NCBI RefSeq assembly: GCF_036347135.1
Contig: NZ_CP108938.1
Coordinates: 10,664,001-10,728,000 of the forward strand
Direction of reading: 5' to 3'
DNA: 64,000 nt
DNA from: Streptomyces sp. NBC_00775
Lineage (GTDB): Bacteria > Actinomycetota > Actinomycetes > Streptomycetales > Streptomycetaceae
Under the pieces are notes generated by a model. That model was not told where the DNA came from and made no database searches. It worked only from the letters and a program-made list of their open reading frames with translations. Both the position numbers and the translations under genes were made by a program. Of the stretch, positions 26,063-35,326 are shown one piece after another (positions within the stretch are counted from its first letter, which is position 1; the number at the start of each line of letters is the position of its first letter).

Positions 26063-27597
26063 CCGCGGGACTGGCGGCGTTCGCCGCGCTCGCGGCGGCG
26101 GCCACCGCGTGCAGCGGTTCGAGTTCCTCCAGCCCCCCAAGCGGCGCTCACGGAGGCACGCTCACCGTCGTCTCGGCCGGCGCGCCCGCGAGCCTCCACC
26201 CCGCCAAGGCGAATGTCGGCTCGGACAACTGGTTCATCAACCTCGCCTACGACACGCTGCTCCGGCAGGGCCCCGGCGGCAAGACCCAGGCGGGCCTGGC
26301 GACGAAGTGGGGATACGTCGGTAGCGGCAACAAGGTCTTCGACGTCACCCTGCGCGACGGCCTCACCTTCGCCGACGGCACCCCGCTGGACGCCAAGGCC
26401 ATCGCGGCTTCCCTCAACTACACCCGCAAGAATGGCCTCAACGTCTCATGGACCTCGGCCATCAGCTCGGTCTCCGTCACCGGACCCCGGACCGTGCGCA
26501 TCCGATGCTCCAGCCCGAACCCGATCCTGCCCCAACTCCTTACCCAGGTACTCATGATCGGCTCCGCCATCAGCCCCAAGGGACTGGCCTCACCGGGCGC
26601 GATGGGCACCAAGTCCTTCGGAGCGGGCCCCTACATCCTCGACACGGCCCACACCGCCACGGGCGACCACTACACCTACACGCCCAACCCCCACTACTGG
26701 GACAAGAAGAAGATCCACTGGAAGAAGGTGGTCATCAAGGTCGTCGCCAACCCCAACTCGGCACTCCAGGCCGTCAAGACGGGACAGGCCGACGCCATGG
26801 CGATCAACGCCAACCAGGTCGACACCGCCAAGGCCGGCGGGCTCAAGGTCACCGGCAGCCCCAATGTGTTCCTGGGCGTGAACCTCGCCGACCGCGACGG
26901 CGCCCTCGCCACACCCCTCAAGGACATACGTGTCCGCAAGGCCCTCAACTACGCCGTCGACCGGGCCGCGATCACCAAGGCCGTCGTGCAGAAGTACGGC
27001 CACCCGACGGATCAGATCTCCCTGCCCGGCCTGGACGGCTTCGCCGCCGACTACGACAACAACTACCCGTACGACCCGGCGAAGGCCAAGAAGCTCCTGG
27101 CCGAGGCGGGATACCCGCACGGCTTCTCGCTGAAGATGGAGACCCAGGGCTTCTTCGGCATCGATCTCGTCTCCCAGGCCGTGGTCCAGCAGTGGCAGAA
27201 GATCGGTGTCAAGACCGACGTCACCACCGACACCAGCGTCGGGCAGTGGCTCGCCTCCGCCACATCGAAGAAGTACCCGGTCCTCGGCTTCGGCTACGGC
27301 GGCGCACCCACCTACACGCTCGCCCTGGACTGGATGCTTCCGCACCCGACCGCGTTCAATCCCTACGCCACGTCGGATCCCAAGCTGACCAAGATGCTCT
27401 CCAAGGCGAACGCCGCCTCCCCGCAACACCAACGGGCCCTGTACCAGGACGCGATGCGCTACGTCGTCGATCAGGCGTGGTTCGTCTCGGTGCTGCGCAT
27501 GGACGGGCTGTACGCCTACAACGGCGGGAAGCTGTCCGGCTTCACCTCCGCCCCCAGCTATCTGCCCGACCTCGCCTGGGCCGTCGCCCCGAAGTAG
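26044..27597 (+). CDS. ABC importer substrate-binding lipoprotein (SBP family 5)
   Basis: 517 residues. A lipoprotein signal peptide ends in ATAC, with Cys23 as the lipidated residue. The mature part has the family 5 fold of peptide, opine and related binding proteins (SLHPAKANVGSDNWFINLAYDTLL, FADGTPLDAKA, FGAGPYIL, VRKALNYAVDRAAI). It captures the substrate outside the cell for the importer. Family 5 proteins also bind glycosides, metal chelates and aromatic conjugates, so the ligand cannot be named. The start overlaps the ATPase gene. Confidence 0.9.
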   Translation: MRRQRITAGLAAFAALAAAATACSGSSSSSPPSGAHGGTLTVVSAGAPASLHPAKANVGSDNWFINLAYDTLLRQGPGGKTQAGLATKWGYVGSGNKVFDVTLRDGLTFADGTPLDAKAIAASLNYTRKNGLNVSWTSAISSVSVTGPRTVRIRCSSPNPILPQLLTQVLMIGSAISPKGLASPGAMGTKSFGAGPYILDTAHTATGDHYTYTPNPHYWDKKKIHWKKVVIKVVANPNSALQAVKTGQADAMAINANQVDTAKAGGLKVTGSPNVFLGVNLADRDGALATPLKDIRVRKALNYAVDRAAITKAVVQKYGHPTDQISLPGLDGFAADYDNNYPYDPAKAKKLLAEAGYPHGFSLKMETQGFFGIDLVSQAVVQQWQKIGVKTDVTTDTSVGQWLASATSKKYPVLGFGYGGAPTYTLALDWMLPHPTAFNPYATSDPKLTKMLSKANAASPQHQRALYQDAMRYVVDQAWFVSVLRMDGLYAYNGGKLSGFTSAPSYLPDLAWAVAPK

Positions 27598-27620
27598 CAG
27601 CGAACCGACACACGAAGACG

Positions 27621-27657
27621 GGCGCGGGGCCGGCGGACGACGCCGGGCCCGCGCGCC
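27621..27657 (+). terminator. GC-rich hairpin after the ABC operon
   Basis: Fifteen base pairs with two single-base bulges and a 5-nt loop, 24 bases past the binding-protein stop. It precedes the carboxylesterase gene at 27732 and may reduce read-through into it. Confidence 0.5.
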
Positions 27658-27731
27658 GGTCGGCTGTCCCGTGTCTCGCGCCGCATCGCAGGTGAGCGGC
27701 GTGGACCGGCCGTTGAAGTAGGGATTTCCGC

Positions 27732-29288
27732 ATGGCCATTGAGGTCGTTGACACGACACTCGGCCCGGTCGAGGGCACCCTCGGCGAACGCGTACACGTG
27801 TTCAAGGGCATACCGTTCGCCGCCCCACCCGTAGGGCCGCTGCGCTTCAAGCCGCCGCAGCCACCCGCACCGTGGACGGAGGCGAAACCCGTCCATGAGT
27901 ATGGCCCAGCCGCTCCGCAACCGCGTGACCTGGTGCTGGAGCAGATGTTCGGGCACGCGCCGTTTCCCACGAGTGAGGCGTCGTGTCTCACCCTCAACGT
28001 CTGGACGCCGCAGCAGGGCGCCGAAAACCGGCCCGTCATGGTGTGGCTGCACGGAGGCGCGTTCCTGACGGGCTCGGGACGCGACCCGGTGTTCGACGGG
28101 AGCCGACTCGCATCACTGCACGACGTGGTGGTCGTCACCGTCAACTACCGGCTGGGAGCACTGGGGTTCCTGTACCTGGGTGAACTGCTCGGCGACGAGT
28201 ACGCGTCGTCCGGCAACGTGGGCCTGCTGGACCAGATCGCCGCGCTGCGATGGGTCCGGGACAACATTGCGGCGTTCGGCGGTGACCCGGGCAACGTCAC
28301 CCTGTTCGGACAGTCCGCCGGGGCGATGAGTGTCCTCTCGTTGATGGCCATGCCGGCCGCCCAGGGCCTCTTCCACAAGGCCATCGCCCAGAGCGGCAGC
28401 GCCGAGTGCACCCACACCCGGGAGCGCGCCACCGCCGTGGCCCGGGATGTGCTCGCCGCCCTCGCCCTTCCGGAACACGAGGCACACAGGCTCCTCGACC
28501 TCCCCGTCGCGACACTTCTGTATGCCCAGCAGAGTGTGGTGGAGGTAATGCGCCAGCGCGGCGACGCTCTCGGCCTGCCGTTCGCTCCGGTGGTGGACGG
28601 ACCTACCCTTCCCCGGGCGCCGCTGGAGGCGTTCACATCAGGAGCCGCATCCCCGGTTCCTCTGATCGCGGGCACCACGTTGGAAGAGGGACGCCTGTTC
28701 CTGGTCGGGCCTGAGTCGCCGAACGTCGACGACGCCGCCGTCACCGCTCTCTTCGACACGGAATTCGACAAGCCCGAGGAAGCCCTGGAGGCGTTCAGGG
28801 GAGTCCAGCCGGACACCAGCCCCATGGGGCTCCTCGCCGCCCTCATGGGTGAACGCATGTTCCGCGCGCCCACCGCCAGGCTCCTCGAGGCCCACGCGGC
28901 ACGCACCAGCCAGGTCTGGACGTACCTGTTCAGCTGGCGCTCGTCTGCCCGGGGCGGACAGCTCGGCGCCTGTCACTCGCTCGATCTGCCCTTCGTGTTC
29001 GACAACCTGCACGCTGGGGGAGTCGACCGATTCACGGGCAAGGATGCGCCACAGCGCCTCGCGGACGCCCTGAGCTCCGCCTGGGCGTCCTTCGCACACC
29101 ACGGCCATCCCGGCGTTCCTTGGCCCGCCTTCGACACCGCCCACCGAGCCACCATGGTCTTCGACGTCACCTCACGGATGGTTCGGGACCCCTGGAATGA
29201 TGTCCGGCTGCTGACTGATTCCTCATGGCGCCCGCCAAGCTGCGAGAGCGACGGGTGCCGTGGCTTCTTGTCTTGCTCCTCGGGCTGA
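27732..29288 (+). CDS. Type B carboxylesterase, C-terminus rewritten by an IS end
   Basis: 518 residues. Motifs: GIPFAAPPVG, HGGAF, VNYRLGALGF, nucleophile elbow GQSAGAM and the His-containing segment ACHSLDLPF. It belongs to the same family as the esterase at 4618. Its position after an uptake operon suggests that it opens the imported ester. The last 15-20 residues (from about CESDGCRGF) are Cys-rich and unlike the family; they are encoded by a segment ending in a 15-bp hairpin whose loop contains the stop codon, apparently an IS200/IS605-type right end inserted at the 3' end. The catalytic domain is intact. Confidence 0.85.
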   Translation: MAIEVVDTTLGPVEGTLGERVHVFKGIPFAAPPVGPLRFKPPQPPAPWTEAKPVHEYGPAAPQPRDLVLEQMFGHAPFPTSEASCLTLNVWTPQQGAENRPVMVWLHGGAFLTGSGRDPVFDGSRLASLHDVVVVTVNYRLGALGFLYLGELLGDEYASSGNVGLLDQIAALRWVRDNIAAFGGDPGNVTLFGQSAGAMSVLSLMAMPAAQGLFHKAIAQSGSAECTHTRERATAVARDVLAALALPEHEAHRLLDLPVATLLYAQQSVVEVMRQRGDALGLPFAPVVDGPTLPRAPLEAFTSGAASPVPLIAGTTLEEGRLFLVGPESPNVDDAAVTALFDTEFDKPEEALEAFRGVQPDTSPMGLLAALMGERMFRAPTARLLEAHAARTSQVWTYLFSWRSSARGGQLGACHSLDLPFVFDNLHAGGVDRFTGKDAPQRLADALSSAWASFAHHGHPGVPWPAFDTAHRATMVFDVTSRMVRDPWNDVRLLTDSSWRPPSCESDGCRGFLSCSSG

Positions 29289-29307
29289 AGCCCGAGGAGC
29301 AAGTCAA
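29272..29307 (+). mobile_element. Relic of an IS200/IS605-type right end
   Basis: Perfect 15-bp palindrome (CTTGCTCCTCGGGCT / AGCCCGAGGAGCAAG) separated by 2 bases, immediately followed by TCAA (29304-29307). A subterminal hairpin followed by a TCAA cleavage site is the arrangement of IS605-family right ends. The sequence before it (GTGGCTTCTTGTC) is also typical of such ends. No tnpA or tnpB remains. Confidence 0.5.
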
Positions 29308-29312
29308 GGAAG

Positions 29313-29456
29313 GAGAACACCGACCTGCGCCGCACCCTCGCCCTGTGCGAGGAGGCCATCCGCCAGCTGGCCCTCGAAAACGACGCCCTGCGCGGCGGCG
29401 GCACCGTTCTTCCACTGCCTACCCGCAGCACGCCCGCGCCACCCGCGCCGTCCTGA
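29313..29456 (+). pseudogene. Coiled-coil protein remnant linked to mobile elements
   Basis: An open stretch encodes NTDLRRTLALCEEAIRQLAL followed by ENDALR, then a TGA at 29454-29456. This resembles the C-terminal helix of small DUF6262-like proteins that accompany tandem recombinases in actinobacteria. No start codon or upstream part is present. Confidence 0.45.
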
Positions 29457-29829
29457 ATCCGACACCGCCCCCCGGAGGCGTCTGGCGTGCGAAAGGACGC
29501 TGGGCGTGGCGCGCAGCCAACTACCGATGATCAACTGTTCATCAAGCCGTGCGTGCCGGCGGCATCCCGGCTCCCGCCCTTGTCGCGTCGGTGCCCCAGC
29601 TGACCAGCAGTTGTAGTGCCTCCGCCGACGGGGAACCGGGTTCGGCGTAGTACGTCGCCTCCGTGTAAGCGGGTACGTCGGGGCCGGTGGCGTATCGCCT
29701 TGCTGGGGCACCGGTTACTGCCGCTCGGCGCACGGGGTGTTGTTCGACGTGATCGAAGTCGACCGCAAGCTGGACACCTGGCTGCGGTGGGTCCGGTTCG
29801 TCGCGGCCACGGAGGGGCGCCCCGGAGGG
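29457..29829. other. Intergenic stretch, nothing supported
   Basis: About 370 bases between the coiled-coil remnant and the ArsR-type gene. Several short frames are open, but none has a plausible start, ribosome site or recognisable product. Confidence 0.5.
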
Positions 29830-30183
29830 TCAGGCGCACTCGGCGTTCACGTAAGGCTCCACGCGGCCGACGCTCTCCTTGAGGACGAGGTCGAGCAGTC
29901 CGGGGAACCGCTGGTCCAGATCTTCCTTGCGCAGAGTGTTGAAACGGCGGGTGCCGACATCGTGCTGCCGGATGAGACCGGCCTCGCGCAGGACGCGGAA
30001 GTGGCGGGTGAGTACGGACGCGGTGACGTCCTGCGTGAAGCCGCTGCAGGCCAGACCGGGGGAGACGGAGAGGGTGACGACGATGGTGAGCCGGGTCTCG
30101 TCGGTCAGCGCGCTCATGATCTTGAAGAGGTCGAGGTCGTCCGTGTCGGGGTGGACGAGGGGTGACGCGGTGCGGCTAGCCAT
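29830..30183 (-). CDS. ArsR/SmtB-family transcriptional regulator
   Basis: 117 residues with a winged HTH: ALTDETRLTIVVTLS, then TASVLTRHFRVLREAGLIRQHDVGTRRFNTLR. No Cys cluster for metal binding is obvious (single Cys residues only), so it may sense a small molecule. It is divergent from the aldehyde dehydrogenase gene, with an inverted repeat in between, and probably controls it. Confidence 0.85.
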   Translation of the reverse strand: MASRTASPLVHPDTDDLDLFKIMSALTDETRLTIVVTLSVSPGLACSGFTQDVTASVLTRHFRVLREAGLIRQHDVGTRRFNTLRKEDLDQRFPGLLDLVLKESVGRVEPYVNAECA

Positions 30184-30206
30184 AAGGGAAGGATAACGCC
30201 CGACCT

Positions 30207-30228
30207 ATGTTCGCGTTAGCGCGTACAT
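30207..30228. promoter_or_regulatory. Inverted repeat in the arsR-like/aldehyde dehydrogenase divergent promoter
   Basis: ATGTTCGCG (30207-30215) and CGCGTACAT (30220-30228) form a 9-4-9 repeat with one mismatch, 24 bases upstream of the ArsR-type start; the likely operator of that regulator. Confidence 0.55.
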
Positions 30229-30352
30229 GGGCTACGGTGAAGGAACGGATTGACCCTTCATCCGTCATCCACCGGGTTGCCCATCACCGGTACTACGGCA
30301 TGCCACGAACGCCTTTGACGGCGCGGCCTGCATCAAGAACGGAGCACACCCC

Positions 30353-31699
30353 ATGACCACAAATCAGGCGACCGAGCCGAGGACGCACCGGACCGAAACG
30401 GCCGCGGAGGTGGTCGGCCGCCTTCGTGCGACGTTCAACACCGGCGTCACCCGCGGACTGGACTGGCGCGTCAACCAGCTGCAGCGGCTGCGGGCCCTGC
30501 TGATCGAGAACGAGCAGGAGCTGCTCGAAGCGCTCTGGGCGGATCTGAGGAAGAACGCCGCCGAGGCGAAGATGCAGGAGATCGACTTCACCGTCGCCGA
30601 CATCGACGAGGCACTGGCGAACCTCGAGAACTGGCTTCAGCCTCGCCCGGTGGAGGTTCCTGCCCACTTCGGTCCCACGACAACGGCCTACACCACGTAC
30701 GACCCGCTTGGGGTCGTCCTGGTGATCGCCCCGTGGAACTTCCCGCTGCACCTTCTCATCGACCCCATCATCGGCGCACTGGCCACCGGGAACACCGTGG
30801 TGGCCAAGCCGAGCGAGATGTCGGTGCACACTTCGGCGGTGGCTTCACGGCTCCTGCGTGAGTACTTCGACGCCGACGTGCTCACCGTCGTCGAGGGCGG
30901 CGCCGAGGAGACCACGGCCCTGCTGGCGCAGCGTTTCGACCACATCTTCTACACCGGCAATGGCACGGTCGGCCGGATCGTCATGGCCGCGGCAGCCAAG
31001 AACCTCACCCCGGTCACGCTTGAACTCGGGGGCAAGTCACCGGTCTTCGTGGCGCCCGACGCCGACGTGGACGAGACCGCGAAGCGGCTGGTCGGTGCCA
31101 AGTTCGGCAACGCGGGGCAGCAGTGCATAGCCCCCGACTACGTTCTGGCCGATCCTGCCACCGCCGCCGCACTGGTCCCCGCCCTCCGCGCGGCGGTCGA
31201 CGCCCAGTTCGGTACCACCCCGCAGACCTCAGCCGACTTCGGTCGGATCATCAACGAGCGGCACTTCGACCGGCTCACCCGTCTGCTGGACTCCGGCCGG
31301 GCGGCGGTGGGAGGCCAGCACGACCGCGACGACCTGTTCATCGCACCGACCGTGCTCACCGATGTCGACCCCGCATCGCCGGTCATGCGGGAGGAGATCT
31401 TCGGTCCGATCCTCCCCGTCGTCGAAGTCGAAGACCTCGACGCCGCCATCGCCGTCATCAACGAACGCGAAAAGCCCCTCGCGCTCTACGCCTTCACCAC
31501 GTCCGAGGCCACCAAGTCACGCCTCGTGAACGAGACGTCCTCCGGCGGCGTCGCCTGGGGCCAGCCCGTGATGCAACTGCTCATGCCCGGCCTGCCTTTC
31601 GGTGGCGTCGGCGAAAGCGGCATGGGCCGGTACCACGGCCGGTACTCCCTCGAGACGTTCAGCCACCTCAAGGCCGTCGCGGACGTGCCGCTCAACTAG
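30353..31699 (+). CDS. Aldehyde dehydrogenase, class 3-like
   Basis: 448 residues, shorter than typical class 1/2 enzymes and like the class 3/coniferyl-aldehyde group. VIAPWNFPLHL forms the NAD(P) site; Glu224 in LELGGKSP and Cys258 in GNAGQQCIAP are the catalytic pair. It oxidises an aldehyde to the acid with NAD(P). It faces away from the ArsR-type regulator across a promoter with an inverted repeat, indicating induction by a small molecule. The substrate is not evident. Confidence 0.9.
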   Translation: MTTNQATEPRTHRTETAAEVVGRLRATFNTGVTRGLDWRVNQLQRLRALLIENEQELLEALWADLRKNAAEAKMQEIDFTVADIDEALANLENWLQPRPVEVPAHFGPTTTAYTTYDPLGVVLVIAPWNFPLHLLIDPIIGALATGNTVVAKPSEMSVHTSAVASRLLREYFDADVLTVVEGGAEETTALLAQRFDHIFYTGNGTVGRIVMAAAAKNLTPVTLELGGKSPVFVAPDADVDETAKRLVGAKFGNAGQQCIAPDYVLADPATAAALVPALRAAVDAQFGTTPQTSADFGRIINERHFDRLTRLLDSGRAAVGGQHDRDDLFIAPTVLTDVDPASPVMREEIFGPILPVVEVEDLDAAIAVINEREKPLALYAFTTSEATKSRLVNETSSGGVAWGQPVMQLLMPGLPFGGVGESGMGRYHGRYSLETFSHLKAVADVPLN

Positions 31700-32197
31700 G
31701 CCCGCGCCTTCGTGAAGCAGGCTGTCCGATAGGCGATCGGCCGGCGGAAGTGCCTCTCCGGTGCGAACGAGGATCGCTGAGATCGCTGTTCCCGCCACCG
31801 CCGGAAGCGCGTTCCAGGTGAAGCCGTGTATCGGTCCTCTTCGCGGGGGCGCGACGAGGGAGCCGGTCGCGGCGCGGCCTGCAGACACCGATCCGTACCG
31901 ACTCCGGCGGCGGCACCCATGACTTCGTCACCTGGCTTACTGCTGATCGTGCGCAAGGAGCGAACGCCCGTACTTCGGCGGGCAGTTGCGCTTGACCGGC
32001 GTCGACGCCGACGGCATGCGGCTCTCACCGCGTTCGCCGCCAACACCACCCACACCCCGATCGCAGTCCTGGAACCGCGTCACCGTCAGCGGGCCCGCGC
32101 CTGCCCGAGGACCGCATCCGCGCCTCCGCCGGGACAGCGTGGACCCCTGCGTCGCAGACCTTCATCCCGTTTTCCTCCGTATTGCAGAAAGGAACCC
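31700..32197. other. Intergenic region with an IS1380 scar
   Basis: About 500 bases between the aldehyde dehydrogenase and OYE genes. The second half (31965-32130) is transposase-derived; the rest contains no supported gene. Confidence 0.5.
31965..32130 (+). pseudogene. IS1380-family transposase remnant
   Basis: Two frames joined by a frameshift encode FGGQLRLTGVDADGMRL and then LTAFAANTTHTPIAVLEPRH, the pattern of IS1380 transposases (RLTAFATNT, then LExRHRxRARxEDRIR). Only a short piece remains. Confidence 0.55.
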
Positions 32198-33310
32198 ATG
32201 AATATCAACATTTCAGAAGTTTCGTCCGCCCCGTCTCTTTTCTCCCCCGTCGCCTTCGGGAAGATCGAGCTCGCCAACCGCATCGTCATGGCACCGCTGA
32301 CCCGGGTCCGGGCCGGTTCCTCCGGCATCCCCGGGGACCTCATGGTCGAGTATTACCGGCAGCGGGCGAGCGTCGGAATGATCATCACCGAGGGCACCTA
32401 CCCCGACAACGCGTCGCAGGGGTATGTCGGTGAGCCGGGCATCGCCACCGACGAGCAGGCGGCCGGCTGGCAGCGGGTGTTCGAGGCGGTGCACGCCGAG
32501 GGCGGCCGCATCGTCCTGCAGATCATGCACGCCGGCCGCGGCACCCACCCCGACATCAACGGCGGCCGCCGCATCCTCGCCCCCAGCGCGATCGCCATCG
32601 ACGGCAAGACGTTCACCGAGAAGGGCGAGCAGCCCTACCCCGTACCGGAAGCGATGACCACCGCAGAGATCCGGGCAGCCCTGGAGGACTTCGTCACCGC
32701 TGCCCGCCGGGCCGTCGAGGCGGGAGCGGACGGCGTGGAAATCCACGGCGCCAACGGCTACCTGCTCCAGGAGTTCCTCTCCCCGGCGGCCAACCAGCGC
32801 ACCGATGGATACGGCGGCTCGCCGCAGAACCGCGCCCGCTTCGTCGTCGAGGTCGTCACGGCGGTCGCCCAGGCCGTCGGTGCCGAGCGGGTCGGGCTGC
32901 GGATCTCGCCGGAGGTCGACCTCGGGGACGTCTTCGAGACCGACCGGGACGACGTCCTGGCCACCTACGGCACCCTGATGGACCAACTGCGCCCGCTGGG
33001 CCTGGCCTACCTCTCCGTACTGCACGCCGAGCCGGGCGGCGACCTTGTACAGGAGCTGCGGCGGCGCTTCGACGGCAAGCTGATCGTCAACAGCGGCCCC
33101 TTCGGGGGGCAGACCACCCGCGAGCAGGCGCTCCAGCAGATCGAGGCCGACCACGCCGATGCCGTGGTCGTGGGCCGGGCCCTCATCGCCAACCCCGACC
33201 TGGTCGAGCGCTGGCAGGGTGGCCACCCGGAGAACGAGCCGCGGCCGGAACTGTTCTACGGGCCGGGCGCCGAGGGCTACACCGACTACCCCTTCCTCGA
33301 AGCGGCTTGA
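32198..33310 (+). CDS. Old Yellow Enzyme-family ene-reductase (NemA type)
   Basis: 370 residues from the ATG at 32198, preceded by AGAAAGGAA. FMN-binding TIM barrel with LANRIVMAPLTRVRA near the N-terminus, HAGRGTH, the substrate-binding HGANGYLLQEFLSP and NQRTDGYGGS, and VVGRALIANPDL near the end. These enzymes reduce activated C=C bonds or nitro groups with NADPH. It stands alone and is distinct from the OYE half of the fusion at 13994. Physiological substrate unknown. Confidence 0.92.
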   Translation: MNINISEVSSAPSLFSPVAFGKIELANRIVMAPLTRVRAGSSGIPGDLMVEYYRQRASVGMIITEGTYPDNASQGYVGEPGIATDEQAAGWQRVFEAVHAEGGRIVLQIMHAGRGTHPDINGGRRILAPSAIAIDGKTFTEKGEQPYPVPEAMTTAEIRAALEDFVTAARRAVEAGADGVEIHGANGYLLQEFLSPAANQRTDGYGGSPQNRARFVVEVVTAVAQAVGAERVGLRISPEVDLGDVFETDRDDVLATYGTLMDQLRPLGLAYLSVLHAEPGGDLVQELRRRFDGKLIVNSGPFGGQTTREQALQQIEADHADAVVVGRALIANPDLVERWQGGHPENEPRPELFYGPGAEGYTDYPFLEAA

Positions 33311-34200
33311 GGCCCACGGTCACGCCTGTCCACGCGGCAGCCCCACTCACACATGGACAGGCGCCCGACCGGCGACACTGTGCCCGCCCCTTTGAGCCCG
33401 CGGGTCACACCCGCGATCACCGGCTCGAGGACCGTCGGGTCCGTCAGGGCGTTGACGGTCCGCAAGTTCCTGGTCAGCAGCCTGCGTTCGGTGACCTCGT
33501 CGAGCACATCGCTCTCGTGCGTGGCCACCGCGGCGGCCTTCGGCCACAGCTGACGCCTATGACAGTTTTCCGGCGGCGGCCCATCCACCAGGTCCGCCTT
33601 CCGTAAGGCAGTCCTTCGCCGATATCCGTCCCCGCTGTACACCGGCGCCCATACCGTCCAGCCCGAACGCTGGGAACGGGGGTGACGAAAGGGGCTGTCG
33701 GTGGGTCGGGATCTGGGTCTGGACGGGGTGGTGGACTACTTCACCCTGTCCTGCGACGAGGCGGGCTGGTTACGGAACAAAGGCGGCGCCACCAGGCTGG
33801 GCTTAGCCGTCCAGCTGAAATTTTGCGGCGGCGACCTCGGAGGCGGTTCACGAGTTACTTGGCACCTGATTCGCCGCTCGTTAACGGCTCCCCAACCGAC
33901 GCCACCACTGGTCCAGGGCCCTTCACGCCGGAGGGCCCTGAGCCATGCCCGCAGTGGACAACGGACAGAACGAAACCCCATCCATAACTTCGGCTCGCCC
34001 GCCCACCCCGGCAGCACCTCGCCGGGGGCTGTGTGCTGAGCTCCTGGCGCACGTCCAGGTAGCAGCGCAGTCGGACACCGGGCTGCCCGGATCCCCGTGT
34101 CGTACGGTCTGCCGTCGCGGTCGCCCGCCGTCCGCAACGGATCTCACCGAACCCGGCGGTGCCGCCGGTACGGCCGAATGATCTGAACCGATACCGGGAA
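33311..34200. other. Gene-poor stretch with a Tn3-family scar and a hairpin
   Basis: About 890 bases. A minus-strand open frame at about 33330-33640 contains ERRLLTRNLRTVNALTDPTV but has no recognisable domain or ribosome site, so I leave it uncalled. 33701-33840 is a Tn3-family relic. A 9-bp hairpin (CAGGGCCCT at 33914-33922, AGGGCCCTG at 33932-33940) may terminate the desaturase operon. Confidence 0.5.
33701..33840 (+). pseudogene. Tn3-family transposase N-terminal remnant (DUF4158-like)
   Basis: The stretch VDYFTLSCDEAGWLRNKGG followed by ATRLGLAVQLKF matches the start of Tn3-like transposases (FTL...RGxxxRLGFAxLLKFF). The homology stops abruptly after about 45 codons. No terminal repeats were seen. 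Confidence 0.6.
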
Positions 34201-35319
34201 TCAGGCGGCGACGAGCTCCTGCTCGCGGTCCGGCGTTTTGACCTTGGGCTTCTTGTTCGGCAGTGAGAGCCGGAAGACCTTGTGCCACGCGGAGAAAACC
34301 TGCTTGGGCAGCGGGCCGGTGACGTACTCCAGCTCGTACTTCTCGAACAGCGCGCGCACCTTCACCGCGACCTCGGCGTACCGGTTGCTCGGCAGGTCCG
34401 GGAAGAGGTGGTGCTCGATCTGGTGGGAGAGGTTGCCGGTCATGAAGTGCATGGCCTTGCTGCCGCTGATGTTCGCCGAGCCCATCATCTGGCGCAGGTA
34501 CCACTGGCCGCGCGTCTCGCCCTTGATGGAGCGGCGCTCGAAGACCTGTACGCCCTCGGGGAAGTGCCCGCACATGATCACCGAGTGGGTCCAGATGTTG
34601 CGGACCAGGTTCGCGGTGAACGTGGCGGCGAGCGTGGTGAAAAACGACGGGCCCGACAGCAGCGGGTGGATCACGTAGTCCTTGAGGACCTGCTTGCGGA
34701 TCTTGCGGCCCACGGCCTTGGCCCGCGCGCGGAACTCCGGGTTCTTGCGGCGGCGCTTGTGCAGGTTCTTGCCGAGCTCCAGGTCGTACGCTGCGATGCC
34801 GTACTCGAAGAAGCAGGCGTTGATGAAGTTCCACAGCGGCTGGCCGAGGTGGAACGGGTGCCACCTCTGGTCCTCGTCGACGCGCATGATGCCGTAGCCG
34901 AGGTCGTTGTCCTTGCCGATCACGTTGGTGTACGTGTGGTGCAGCTCGTTGTGCGAGTGCTTCCACTGCTCGGACGGCGAGACGTGATCCCACTCCCAGG
35001 TGGTGGAGTGGATCTTCGGGTCCCGCATCCAGTCCCACTGGCCGTGCAGGATGTTGTGGCCGATCTCCATGTTGTCCATGATCTTCGCCACGGACAGACC
35101 GGCGGTGCCGATCAGCCACGCGGGCGGGAAGATCGAGAACAGCAGCACGCCCCTGCTGACCAGCTCGAGCTTGCGCTGCGCCGAGATGACCTTACGGATG
35201 TAGGCGGCGTCTTTCTCGCCGCGGCCGGCGATCACCTCGTCGCGGATCGCGTCCAGCTCGCGGCCAAGCTCCTCGATCTGCTCCGCGGTCAGGTGGGCGG
35301 TGGGGTCGATGGCGGTCAA
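34201..35319 (-). CDS. Membrane fatty acid desaturase (DesA3-like)
   Basis: 372 residues with two hydrophobic hairpins and three His boxes that bind the diiron centre: GHNILHGQW (near 87-95), WKHSHNELHHTY (near 119-130) and LSHQIEHHLFP near the C-terminus. It inserts a double bond into an acyl-CoA or lipid acyl chain, taking electrons from a reductase. The gene 7 bases upstream encodes that reductase, the pairing known for mycobacterial DesA3 and Rv3230c. It probably adjusts membrane fluidity. Confidence 0.92.
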   Translation of the reverse strand: MTAIDPTAHLTAEQIEELGRELDAIRDEVIAGRGEKDAAYIRKVISAQRKLELVSRGVLLFSIFPPAWLIGTAGLSVAKIMDNMEIGHNILHGQWDWMRDPKIHSTTWEWDHVSPSEQWKHSHNELHHTYTNVIGKDNDLGYGIMRVDEDQRWHPFHLGQPLWNFINACFFEYGIAAYDLELGKNLHKRRRKNPEFRARAKAVGRKIRKQVLKDYVIHPLLSGPSFFTTLAATFTANLVRNIWTHSVIMCGHFPEGVQVFERRSIKGETRGQWYLRQMMGSANISGSKAMHFMTGNLSHQIEHHLFPDLPSNRYAEVAVKVRALFEKYELEYVTGPLPKQVFSAWHKVFRLSLPNKKPKVKTPDREQELVAA

Positions 35320-35326
35320 GGTGCTC

